NCBI GenBank assembly: GCA_964035545.1
Contig: OZ037772.1
Location: 7,238,889 to 7,302,888 of the forward strand
Origin: Bugula neritina
Taxonomy: Eukaryota > Bryozoa > Gymnolaemata > Cheilostomatida > Bugulidae
DNA length: 64,000 bases
Reading direction: 5' to 3'
Part shown: positions 1 through 11,400 of the stretch, piece by piece
How the letters are laid out: every line of letters starts with the position of its first letter
How positions within the stretch are numbered: position 1 is the stretch's first letter
Program-made: the position numbers and the translations under genes
The notes under the pieces: generated by a model
The model's database searches: none
Told to the model about the DNA's origin: nothing
Seen by the model: the letters and a program-made list of their open reading frames with translations, nothing else

Positions 1-848
1 TATAACTGGCATATAATATACAGTATAACTGGTATATAATATACAGTATAACTAGTATGTAATATACAGTATAACTAGTATATGATATACTGTATAACTA
101 GTGTATAATATACGGTATATCTAGTATATAATATACAGTATATCTAGTATATGATATACTGTATAACTAGTGTATAATATACAGTATAACTAGTATATGA
201 TATACAGTATATCTATGGTATATGATATACAGTATAACTATGGTATATGATATACAGTATAACTAGTATATACTATACAGTATAACTAGTATATACTATA
301 CAGTATAACTAGTATGTAATATACAGTATAACTGGCATATAATATACAGTATAACTGGTATATAATGTACAATAGTACTAGTATGTAATATACAGTATAA
401 CTAGTATATGATATACTGTATAACTAGTGTATAATATACGGTATATCTAGTATATAATATACAGTATATCTAGTATATGATATACAGTATAACTAGTATA
501 TGATATACAGTATAACTAGTATATAATATACAGTATAACTAGTATATAATATACAGTATAACTAGTATGTAATATACAGTATAACTAGTATATAATATAC
601 AGTATAACTAGTATGTAATATACAGTATAACTAGTATATAATATACAGTATAACTAGTATATAATATACAGTATAACTAGTGTATAATATACAGTATAAC
701 TAGTATATAATATACAGTATAACTAGTGTATAATATACAGTATAACTATAGTATATGATATACAGTATAACTAGTATATAATATACAGTATAACTAGTAT
801 GTAATATACAGTATAACTAGTGTATAATATACAGTACAACTAATATAT
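1..848. repeat. 23-bp AT-rich satellite array
   Basis: About 36 tandem copies of a 23-bp unit of the type ATAACTAGTATATAATATAC plus AGT. Copies differ by point changes (GTATGT, GTGTAT, ATATGAT, TATGGTATATG) and occasional 1-2 bp indels. Every unit carries the palindrome ACTAGT and a near-palindrome GTATATAATATAC, so each can form small cruciforms. The array runs off the left edge, so its full length is unknown, and it ends sharply near 848. It lies upstream of the Pins/LGN exons, possibly in an intron of that gene. Confidence 0.95.
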
Positions 849-3800
849 AATACACACTGTTCATGTATGAAGTTCTGGTATGAACCATATTATTTGGTAA
901 TAAACAAAGTTTGTGTGTTAAATTTAGCCACTAGAGTTGAAATACTGAGCCCAAATCAGTATTGAATCACTATACATATTTTTGTTAAGTAAAACAAAGC
1001 TTTATGGAATAGGAAAGACAATTCTATACAACTTTGAAAGGTCATTTATTGATTAGGTAATTCTCCATCAGCTGAAAGCTCATAAAACGTATTTATAATT
1101 GATAAGTAATTCCCTCCTATCACAAAGTCATCATTCAAATCAAACAAACATTCAACTAATACCAGCTCAATAAACTCTGCATCGCTAACCCTGCTTGAGA
1201 ATGCCAAGATGTGCAGCTATTGGGCTCTGTAATCAGTCTGCTTAGCCTCAGAGTGTTACCAGGTGTGAGGGGAGGTAGACAGCCTTTCCCAAAGCTGCCT
1301 CAATGCTAGCCTGAGGGCAGCTACGCTGTTTATTTATCAATAGGCATTCAGCTGCTAGCTATGGGCTAGGTTGTTGAGATGTGGCATTATAGTTGTTAGT
1401 ATACACACAGCCTACACTCTGGGGTATAGAACAACTGTGCACTCTGTAATAGAACAACAGCACGCCTATATCTGCACACAGCTTAGCTTTGGCTATTCCT
1501 TTACCACGTCTGTAAGTTTTACTGCTTTCGTTACAAAATAGTAATCTAAGCGGTGTTTAATTTTTAGGCATAATAAAAATTCCACCTCTCACCTGGTAAA
1601 TTAAATGGAAGAAGTAGTTGGTGTTTAATGGAGAAATCTGAAATTTTCTCGTCTTGAATTTGTTGATGTTGGTTTTTTTAGTCATGGAAGTATTTTTGGT
1701 AATCTTTTAATTTCTTGTAGACATAATGTTTTGTGTTGTTATTTTATTATTCATCGTTTTATTGTATTGGTTTGTTGCACATTTGAAATTTGCCTAAACT
1801 GCTAAAATACTGCTTCTGATACTATTTTATCTCACAGTTTATGGCTTGAATACATTGACAATGCCTGTCATAGCCTAAATTTCATAAACTTCATAGGTTA
1901 TGGGGTTGCTAGTCACTCTGCCCCAAGCTGATCTACAGTTAATGCTGTCTTTCAGTACATTTATAGATATTAAAGCCTTCTTTTGTTAGCCTCAGTATTT
2001 CTTATTATTGTGGAGAGTTTCACACCCAACCCTTCAGCTTGTAACTCCAACTATACAAGGATGTGAGTCTATGCCTCAGTGAAGCTTCATTCAAAATATT
2101 TGCATCAGAAATTCACAATAGAAATATTGCTATTAGGTCTTAAACTTGCCTCCTAGCACTTAGCTGCTGTTTGTAGTTTGAATTAAAATGCTGGTAAATT
2201 TTCTTGAAACATAAAGCAGCAATTTCTGCGATCAATATTGGAGGTGTGTAAATTGTTGTTTAGATGAGTTTTATTCCTGACAGCTTTTTAAACAAATTAT
2301 CTCATCGGATTTATAACAATTTCTTTTCCGCTAAAAATTAGTTTAGAACTGAAAGTTGTGCTAGAATAACACTGGTTAGGTTGTCTAGTTAGAAATTCTG
2401 TACTTAAATGGAAAGAAGCTGACTTTTCACCACCATGTCATTACGTTCAGGTGTACCATCTAGTAGTCATTTAGGAGCAGCGGTGGAGAAACTGAGATAG
2501 CTTGCGTTCTTCAATTTTATTATTAAATTTTAGTTTGGCTTGAAATTCTCCAAGAACATAACTTCTGATGCTACATTTCTAATCTAGAACACAGGCTTTT
2601 CCGAATTCCCCCCCCCCCCATTACTGCACCTACCTGCTAATAGTGTACCCCTCAAGTAGGATCCTCCAACATAATTCTTTTTTCATGGTTTAGCATGTTG
2701 TCTGCACATCTCAGGATATATGGCCCCTGAAATTATTGGCCCTGGGCCTATTCACATGGGACTATTTCTGTAATTGACAGTCATGTTATGTAACTTTCTA
2801 TTCTGTTCTACAGGCACCAGATTTCTCTGCAATATTCCTGGATTAGGACGGGTTGTGAACCCCCCCCCCCCTCCTCTTTCACTAGATGTATTCATTGGAT
2901 ATTGTTTGGTTGATTATTGTTTGTCATGTTGTTGTAACAGATTTCTATGGAAATTATAGTTTGAAGCAGCACAGAGTTAGTGGTGGCTGAGTGCAGTGGT
3001 TGGGGGTTTGGGGTTTAGGCGATGACGTGTTTGTAAATACTGTATGGAAAACTCAACTTTTGCTGTATAATTCATAAAGACATTATTGTAATGTGTCATT
3101 TCCCTGCAGGAATTCTAGTCCTTCTCCATTTAATCAAAATGAAACTTTCAGCTCCATACTTGCTGTCAAGTCATTGTAGGTCAATTTGTTATGTGACTGT
3201 AGCTGATCTAGAAGTAATTGCTCCAGTGTTTATAATTGTATTGAAGCCAAATTAAATGCACTTATAATTTGTAGTTTTTCTGCTTTGCTTTGGTAAATGC
3301 TATAAATCAATAATATTCACAAGTAATTCATACCCAGGGGCCTACTTGTACAGTACACTACTTGATTTTATACTGAGTTAGGACTAGTTGTTTGTTTATT
3401 GCTGAGATACATTCCTGAGTCTTTCAGCTGAGTATGTTTCTGGAGACGTCAATGCTCCATTACTGAGTATGTTTTTACAAGCATTACCAAGTTATTATCA
3501 AGTATATTGCCAAGTTCATTATCAAGTACATTGGTGGCCATTATCAAGTATGATTTCAATATACAAACACTTATAGAATACATGTTGAGTACATATCAAG
3601 TGCATGTTGAGTACATATCAAGTGCATGTTGAGTGCACATCAAGTAAATGTTGAGTACATATCAAGTGCATGTTGAGTACACATCAAGTAAATGTTGGGT
3701 ACACATCAAGTACATATCAAGTGCATGTTGAGCTAAATACCAAGTCTGAAGTAGATCAGTCATTCAATTCTCAAAGGTAACAAGATGTCTTCTATTCATA

Positions 3801-5095
3801 CTACTGGCGGATGTTTTACTGTCACACCTCAGCCTGTACGGCAGCTGTGAATAGAGAATAGAGTACAATGTGGGCAGCAAATCAATTTACTCATCTCACT
3901 TCATTATCTCATAACTAATTGCTACACTCAACACACTTTTAGTTGACCGTAATTTAATAGAAATGCTGTCATTCTATTACTGTGAGTGCTTTACTTGTCA
4001 GCTTTTTGTAACATCACTAGCAGTTAGGTTTCAGCAGCATTCTATTTACAGGTAGTCAACTGAGGCAGCACTTTATTTCCTGCAGTATTTCGACCTAAGA
4101 TACTTCTTCAGTGACATGATTTTGTGATTTTTTATCTAATAAACAAAATGTTGTTGGACATTTTAATGTGTCTCAATAAGTGTATCTATATATACACATA
4201 CACACATGTGTTTTTATATATTATGTGAAGACGTTTAACGGGATTGTTTATTGATTATGGAATTGTTTTTTGTTTGGAAAGAGATCTTTCTGTATCAATA
4301 AGTAAAGACAAGCTAACTCTGTGGAGTTATCATTCTTGTAACAATGTAAGCAAGCTAATGGTGGTATTATGTGTTCCTAGAGCACCTAAGAGGCAATGAT
4401 CTGTAAACAGGTTTGAAGTATAATTTGATCATCATTCTTTGAAAACCAAAAATTGATTTTATCAAATCGAGTTATTAGAAAAATCAATTATACTGTGTAA
4501 TACAACTTTACTTCTGGTTATTTTTACTCTGCTTAAACATGTTTGTATGACTAAAGATTTCTATAGCTAGGTTGATCTCTAAGTATTCATAGTTAATCCT
4601 TGTGGGTTAGTTCAGCTCAGCTGTGTTGCAGGTCAAAGCATTTTAATCTATTAGCTCCTTACCAGGTGAAAGGTCCTTGTGAACAGGTGATGTTTTCCCA
4701 CAGTCTGTTTGACATACTGTAGTACCACAGTTTGTCACTCAAACATGTGTTCTGATACAGCTTTGTATTCTATCATAATCTTTAGTAACTTAGTCCAATT
4801 CATCTCTTTGGGCTATATACTGCCCAAGTTTTTATTCACTTTCACTGGTTTAAACATAGTTCTAAGGTTTGAGTAGCAAAGAACTTGGTCGAAAAAGAGA
4901 CTTTATACTCATTTTCCCATGTTTTTCTGGTAACTTTTCCACTCTAAAAGGAGAACTCATGAACTGAATAGACTTCAGGTTGTGGTTTTTTATGCAACTG
5001 TTATTAAGCATCTAATGAAAAGTCCTCCATTCACATGATTCGGGACTTGGTAAATATAAGTGTAACCAGAACGTTTTTATGATTCATATTTTCAG
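849..5095. other. Non-coding stretch, probably intron of the Pins/LGN gene
   Basis: No convincing exon was found. The exon at 5096 starts in the middle of a GoLoco motif, so an upstream exon must exist; I looked for its expected acidic-Phe-Phe start here and did not see it, so it probably lies left of the window. The stretch holds short poly-C runs (about 2609 and 2860) and a 22-bp tandem repeat at 3578-3731. A small open frame at 2774-2959 reads through a poly-C run and looks like noise. Confidence 0.5.
3578..3731. repeat. 22-bp minisatellite
   Basis: Seven or so imperfect copies of a unit like GTTGAGTACATATCAAGTGC plus AT, with alternating ACATATCAAG and ACACATCAAG forms. Non-coding. Confidence 0.85.
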
Positions 5096-5236
5096 TCGTC
5101 CCGTTTGGAGGAGCAGAGAACGACCTTGCCAAGAGGTGAGCCGTCTGCAACCGGTGCTCTGAGGAGGGAGTTTGGCCAGATGTCGGCTCCTACAGTGCCT
5201 GACGAGGACTTCTTCAGCATGATCACTAAGCTGCAG
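5096..5236 (+). CDS. GPSM2: Pins/LGN exon a (two half GoLoco motifs)
   Basis: Acceptor TTTTCAG just before 5096, donor CAG|GTCAGT at 5237; 47 codons, phase 0 at both ends. Contains the C-terminal half of a GoLoco motif with its Gln-Arg pair and the acidic-Phe-Phe start of the next one. Confidence 0.85.
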
Positions 5237-6678
5237 GTCAGTTGACTCAGTAGTTTGTTGGCTGGGTGAATCAGGCTTATGTTTTTGTGATATGAAAATC
5301 AAATTCTTCTAGTTGTTTGTTCACACTGTCACTAATTCACTCACTTACTTACTGACTTACTGAATCACCCAGTAACTCACTCACTCACTAACTCATTCAC
5401 TCACTTACTCAATCACTTACTATCTTACTCAATCACTCACTCACTCACTCACTCACTTACTCAATCACTCACTCACTTAGTCACCCATTTACTAACTCAC
5501 TTAGTCACCCATTTACTAACTCACTTAGTCACCCATTTACTAACTCACTTATACTTTATACTCATCAACTCACTCACTCACTTACTCAATCACTCACTTG
5601 GTCATTTACTCAATCACTCACTAACTTAATCGGCAACTTATTTTATCACTAAATGATTCACTCACCATGGTATTTGATTTTCTTATAGTGATATTTTATT
5701 TTTTCACACCTCAGTTTTACTTGCTCAAAATGGCATCTTTTGATTGTGTATTAAAATAACTTTTTCATCAGATGGACTAATAGACTAATATGTGCATGAA
5801 AGATAACTCCATGTTTTATAATGTGACATTCGATGGACCTCAGAATTGTGGAAGCTTATTTGAAGTTCTAAAGATCAGCTGTGAAAAGTATTTGGAGAGC
5901 TAAAATTACTCTCAAATGCTGTTTTTACTGTATTTGGAAAGTGATGTGCATGTAGTTTGAGTAGTTGAAGATTTAAATTCAGTTTCTGTAGTTATCACTG
6001 TTGTTCCTGTAGTTGCTAGTGTACTTACCACTTGTGTTACTGTACTCACTAGTGTAATTGCTGTGGTTTCAGTCCAACAGACTGGATGAACAAAGATACG
6101 AGTTCCGCCCAGACAAGGACAGTAAAACAGGTGCCACGTCGGCTGCCTCTACGTCCGCTACCCGATCGTCAAAGACAACTCACACTAAGGTGCCTGCCTT
6201 GCAGCACCCCTCTCTTATGCTGTCTTTGTTGTCTACTCCCAGTCTATGTGTTTCATTTGTTAACAACTCAGGCTTTAATTGGAATATAAATTATGTTTTA
6301 CTAATAATTTGGAGTTGTGCCCTCGTAGTCTTTGGACCCGCTACTCTTAAGTGCTTTAACAACATATTTGCCTAATATACAAGAATTAGCAGTGTATATA
6401 AAAAGAAGTTTAAATGTTTCTTAATTCAAGTTTTTTTAATACTCAGATAGTGGTTTTCACTTTCTGCGGTTTTAAGTTAGTTATCTAAATTAAAATTAGA
6501 TTTGTAAAACTACATTTGAATGATATCAAAATTGTGCATTGGTTTTATTCCTTTAAATTATTTCAATTCTGACAGTGTGAATGCTTTAATTTTGTTTTAT
6601 TGATTGCAATTTTCTGGGCTTTTTCAGACCACATCTTCAACGTCCAATAAAAGCTCTGATAAGAAGAAAAAGAAGTAG
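5096..6678 (+). CDS. GPSM2: G-protein-signalling modulator (Pins/LGN/AGS3 family), 3' end with GoLoco motifs
   Basis: Three C-terminal coding exons (5096-5236, 6073-6189, 6628-6678), all joined in phase 0. They encode 102 residues followed by TAG. The first exon opens with SSRLEEQR, the second half of one GoLoco motif, and ends in PDEDFFSMITKLQ, the first half of the next. The second exon begins SNRLDEQR and completes that motif. Known family role: GoLoco motifs bind GDP-loaded G-alpha(i/o) at the cell cortex, and together with N-terminal TPR repeats they orient the mitotic spindle in asymmetric division. The exon boundary after the conserved Gln of GoLoco is a useful landmark. The tail is Ser/Thr-rich and ends in a run of five lysines. 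The TPR half is not in the window, and I cannot tell LGN-like from AGS3-like; invertebrates usually have one gene. The Purkinje-cell-protein-2-type GoLoco proteins are a less likely alternative. Confidence 0.85.
5325..5645. repeat. Degenerate TCAC tetranucleotide repeat
   Basis: Long run of CTCACTCACTTACTCAATCAC-like sequence in the intron between the first two Pins/LGN exons, with an internal larger repeat ending ACTCACTTAGTCACCCATTT. No coding potential. Confidence 0.85.
6073..6189 (+). CDS. GPSM2: Pins/LGN exon b (second half of last GoLoco motif)
   Basis: Acceptor GGTTTCAG before 6073, donor AAG|GTGCCT at 6190; 39 codons, phase 0 at both ends. Starts SNRLDEQRYEFRP, which completes the GoLoco motif and keeps the QR pair needed for nucleotide contact in this family, then turns Ser/Thr-rich. 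Confidence 0.85.
6628..6678 (+). CDS. GPSM2: Pins/LGN last coding exon
   Basis: Acceptor CTTTTTCAG before 6628. Sixteen codons rich in Ser and Lys, ending KKKKK and TAG at 6676-6678. Low complexity, so the call rests on phase, a good acceptor and position. Confidence 0.7.
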   Translation, partial: TTSSTSNKSSDKKKKK

Positions 6679-7299
6679 ACTGTTATTGGCTAGTCATACG
6701 TCTTTTAACCAATCAGACTGGAGATCTAATAGCACTCTCGTAAAAACTAATATTATTGGTGGAATGGATATACAATTTGTTGTATATAGCTCTTTGTTAT
6801 AACTATCCCAAGATATTTATATTATTAAATGGTATAACTTGATATATTTTTATACCAATTGTACATAGTTTAGTATTTCATATGAATATCATTGAGACCA
6901 GCTATTCGCATGTATTCTTGGTGTATATCAGATAGCTTGTTTTCTCAAATATCATAAAGGTGATGGGATTTTAATACCCCACCCTGTCTTCATGTATATC
7001 ACCCATTGCCCCTCTGCTATACTCTATCATTTATATTTGAATGGCTTGCTTTGTTCCTTGGTTAAGATGGGCTGTGGGTTTAAGTTATATCAAGTTCCAT
7101 TTATTGGGCTCTTTTCAATAATTATATCAATTCATATTTCTGGGATTCTCGGCTTGAGTTATCAGATCTGTACGTTTACTGTATTTTGTTGTAAGTTGTC
7201 CGCCCATTCTACACTCAACTTTGTATCAGCATTAAAGTATTATGTAATGATTGTAGGTCTTTAGGACTAGCTGGGTATATTATTTTTGTGTTTTTGCAT

Positions 7300-7305
7300 A
7301 ATAAA
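7300..7305 (+). terminator. Candidate polyadenylation signal for the Pins/LGN gene
   Basis: AATAAA about 620 bp after the stop codon, the first clear canonical hexamer in the AT-rich 3' region 6679-7300. Confidence 0.5.
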
Positions 7306-7618
7306 ATAGTGATTAGAAAACGGAAAGGTAAACACATGTAGTTTATTCACACTCAGAGTGTATTTGACACTAAATAGATTGTTACAGGCATAATTCAGTT
7401 CTTTTAAAAAAATAGTACAAAATGTTATACATTTATATCGCTATTCCTGGTATATAATATAAATAAAATGGTAAACTCTAGTTTGTAAAATATTTTACCA
7501 ATCTAGTATTCTTATTATTCATTCTAGCTTAATACCAATGCATCAGCAGTTTAAAAAACCATCAAACATGTATACATAATTGTGTTACGGTATTCATAAT
7601 GCCTATGTATATAATATG

Positions 7619-7820
7619 CAGTGCTCCATCCGTATCTCACTCAGCTATGAGTCACAAAAGCTCAATTTGTAACAGTAGAATATCACATTTAATTCTCGGA
7701 TCCATTAAAGTCAGCCATTTTGCCCCTGTACACACGTACATAAGAGTCAAAACAGGGGTCCAACCCCCTTTCCTGTGAAATTTGGTAAGGGCAGGCATGT
7801 GAGATACAGAGGGAGCATTG
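7619..7820. mobile_element. MITE-like element with 22-bp terminal inverted repeats
   Basis: Ends are near-perfect inverted repeats: 7619-7640 contains GTGCTCCATCCGTATCTCAC and 7799-7820 starts GTGAGATACAGAGGGAGC. The hexamer TAATAT sits close to both ends (7612-7617, 7821-7826) and may be a target-site duplication. About 200 bp and non-coding, so non-autonomous. A related copy lies at 58754-58965 and a partial one near 31470. The CAGTG start is hAT-like, but the flanking duplication is not a clean 8 bp, so the superfamily is open. Confidence 0.7.
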
Positions 7821-7826
7821 TAATAT

Positions 7827-8309
7827 TTCAAACTAAATAATATATCTAAATGACTAAGTTTTTCTAATATGAACTCCACATTATATCAAAACAATTAATT
7901 CGAATCACAGGAATGACTTAGTTGCATGGTATATGCTAGCTTCAATTATGTGATATATCTAAGTTCATAAAATAAACTAATAATAAAGTTATAAGGAGTA
8001 AGCAAAAGCTTTTATAATTGATCACCCTGCTGTGTTTGACAAGAAATAGGAGGCCATGATTTATTAAGGTGATTACAGAAACAATGAAGAAAAACAAATC
8101 AGGAAAGTCTAGGTTTCAAATTCACTTTTGCATGAAGTTAGGGGTTCAAAGTTCCCACCCCAAACTCAAAAATCAAGAACTTGAAGCTACTGCACTCGGT
8201 CACCCCCAACCCGGAGCTGCTTATAGATAGATTGGGTGCATGCACGCCCTAGACTGTGGACTGTGATGTAATGAGCATGTGCTAGGTCGGGAGGTAACTA
8301 GGGTGTCCC
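7827..8309. other. Convergent intergenic spacer / 3' UTR of the TRIM gene
   Basis: AT-rich sequence between the converging Pins/LGN and TRIM genes. TTTATT at 8060-8065 reads AATAAA on the minus strand and is a plausible TRIM poly(A) signal about 245 bp after its stop. Around 8190-8235 a short segment (CACTCGGTCACCCCCAACCC) resembles one at 28418-28470, probably a dispersed repeat fragment. Confidence 0.45.
8060..8065 (-). terminator. Candidate polyadenylation signal for the TRIM gene
   Basis: AATAAA on the minus strand, about 245 bp downstream of the TGA at 8310-8312. Confidence 0.4.
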
Positions 8310-8443
8310 TCAGTATATGTGGTAGAACAGAACATTTCTCTCTCCGCATCTCGGAACAACGAGCAGTGAATCGGATATGTGAAGGTCAAGGACGTCATCA
8401 GCCGGTCTGGATGTCGGGTCTTCCATCTTCGACAAAGTTTCTC
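8310..8443 (-). CDS. TRIM exon 8 (C-terminus)
   Basis: Acceptor ATCTACAG (minus strand) before 8443; 2 nt complete a split Gly codon, then 43 codons and TGA at 8310-8312. Ends HISDSLLVVPRCGERNVLFY, which reads as a last propeller strand. Confidence 0.85.
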
Positions 8444-11400
8444 CTGTAGATAAAGATAAATAATTCAAAATTAATATGTTCAAAAATTATTCAATTTGTT
8501 TCTCAAATATTTGGAGTGCAATCATCAGATATAATTTTGGAATTGTCTACTTTTTCAAGTTCTGTTAGTTGAAGATTGGCTATAAAAAAAGAACAGAACT
8601 TATTTTGAAGCTCAGTCTGTGTAGAACTAATTATTTTTAGCAAAATTATATCGTTTGCATGTTTTAAGTCTTTGTTTCTCTAGCAGACACAAGTGCACAC
8701 AACTCTTTTAGCAAATAAAATGTTCCCTAATAATTATAGTTGTCTGCTCTCTTCAAAATTCCTGGAATCTCTGAAAAGACTGACTTGCAATAACAATTTT
8801 TTTTCTAGTGTGAAGCTGGAGTGCCTTGATATTATTTAGAATACTTTGAATGATAGAGCACAATTCCAAGAGAGATATGGAAACTAGAGGATGTTTTCTA
8901 TTAAAGTTGGTTAGATGCCTAAGAAGTACCTGTTTTGGCATCCAAGCACCACACTGTAACTTTCTTTCCACTACCTGCTGCCAAGATCATTTGGCTGTTG
9001 TATCGAGTAATGCTGAGGTATTTCCCGAAGGAGTGCTTCACGGTCCAAATGACTTTACCATAACTCAAGTCAATTTTAAATATTCGTGACTTGCCGCTGT
9101 CACTGATGATGACCGAGTTTGCGTCGGTCACGCAGATGGACGTTACGTTTTCCTTGAGCAAGAAACATGGCACTTTCTTCACGACGACTCCGGTCCGAGA
9201 ATAAATAATCAGACTCTTGTTGGTTCGATGAGGGATGAGGATGTGATCATCAACAATAGCAAACTTATTAATCATCGGAGTGTCATAATCGGCATGTGAC
9301 CAATTATTAAGCAGCTTTCCAGCGAGGTCATGCACGCAGACGCTATACGACCCTTTGTTGCAGACTAGAAGGTAGAACTTATCGTGATAGATGATGATGT
9401 CATCAACATCACCCGTCAGAGCGATAAACGGCTTGCAAACGCCTGTTGCTTGATCTATAGTTTCTATGCCTTTCTTCTCCCGTAGCCCGACGTAAGTTGT
9501 TCCCGCTTTGTGGTGAACGGCACGGCACCACTCTGGTATGTGGGTTGAGGTCACCAAGGCCATAGACCGAGGGATGTCTGGTGCTCCCTCAAGTCGGACA
9601 GGATTGTCGACGACAAAAGCGGCGTTCTTAGCAGTGAATAATTCTAGTTCAATATCACGTCGCTCTTCTAGAAATTAACAAAATGGTAAAAATATAATTC
9701 AAAATATATGCATATATTACCTCACTATATGTTTTTATATTAACATACTATGTTATGTTTTGTAGTTTTTTAATACAGCCTTTGTTGAGTTAGCTGTATA
9801 TTATATATAGCATATTTGAAACTCATGCAAAAACTGGAACACCTTCTTAAAATGTTAGTTAATGAATGTCAACACTATTTGTGTTAGCAAGTTATCACAC
9901 TATAGTCTAACAACATCTTTTACATAATAAATATGCATGCTATTAGCGAATCTTTTGAAATATGATCCTAACTCAAACAACTAAAGCTCTGTTAGTGCTC
10001 TTATACATATTATAAGTTATAGCTTCATATAGTTAGTGTGGGCCAATCTCAAAATAATTTACAATTCATAAACTGTTTCATTTTTTCAAATTTTGCACAA
10101 GTTTCTATAGAAAGGTAATAACTACCCTAACAACACTAACATGATTGAATAATGTTTACTGGTTACTTTGCATTTACAAATGAGAAGCAGCCAAGGTCTA
10201 GGCCCTAGTGGATAAAGTGTTGGCTTAGTAGACACAAGGTTAGTAGTTCAATAGGCCATTGATGATGTTGGGAAGAGCAATTTAAGTCCTTGGTTGCTTC
10301 AAAACTTCTTATCAGTTTATTAGAAGTTCTCACAGAGATATAGTGACAATATATAAACTTGTGTGGGTTTAGATATTTTGCAGTTGCAAATATCTAAACA
10401 ATCTATAAATTGGATCAGCCCTACACATTTCAGCATAATGATGTTGACAACACACTTGCAGATATCATATTTCGAAACCATGGTTCATAGAGTTGGCAGT
10501 TAGCCAATTACATAAATTATGATGTATATAAACAATTATTTCATCAATCAGAAAAAAATTATTGCAATAGGAAGATTAACTGATTGTAGATATTCTGAAT
10601 TCATGAAGCTTCCTTTACTTTGTTCTGAGGACAATAAAAATTTCAAAGCATAAAATTTTGTCAATAAAGTTTACCCTTTCTTCCAACTGTAGAGAAATTT
10701 CCCAAATGAAATTTCCCCTATATTTTCTTGCATCATCACACAATAAATATAATAGTGGTATCAAATAGTAAATAGCCTGTATAATCATGGAAATAAACAT
10801 TATGAGGAACTATAGAGTATTTTCTCATAACCATAGCGATATGATTTATGCACCTGCATAAAGAACTGATGCAACCAATCAGGTAGACTTATATATAACA
10901 TCATTCAACTGTGTTACTCATATGTAATCACTAATTTGGCGAGCTTTTATTCCAAAGATGGAGTCATATGGAAGGGTTTTACTGAATGAATGAGGAAATT
11001 TTTGCCATTTGACTAGAATGTGACCAACACCAAATGATTGTACCAACAGCTAAATGGAATAACGTTATTTGATAATAATTTCACATCAAACTGAATTTAT
11101 AGCCAATACAATTACTGAGAAGTTATACGTTAAGGTTTAGTCATTTCCCAAGGTTCTCCATTTAAAAAGCTTATGTGTTTGTGGTTTCTAAAATCTGCCT
11201 TTAGATCATACTTGAAAAGGGAGAAATCCTAAATAAAAACAGTAACAAGACTGCAGTACATCATTCTATAGTGCTGCTACTTCAGTAAAATAACAGTTGT
11301 AGCAGTGCTACTATATGGGAGCAGCTGTAGTCTAGGGGTGAGAGCACTGACTTAGAGAACCAAAGTCATGGGTTTCGATCCTTAGTAAAAGCTATTAGCG

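Noticed and set aside
2774-2959. 61-codon open frame with a run of prolines
   Set aside because: Derives from a poly-C run; no homology or exon-like borders.
8850-9089. Plus-strand open frame of 79 codons
   Set aside because: Antisense shadow of TRIM exon 7.
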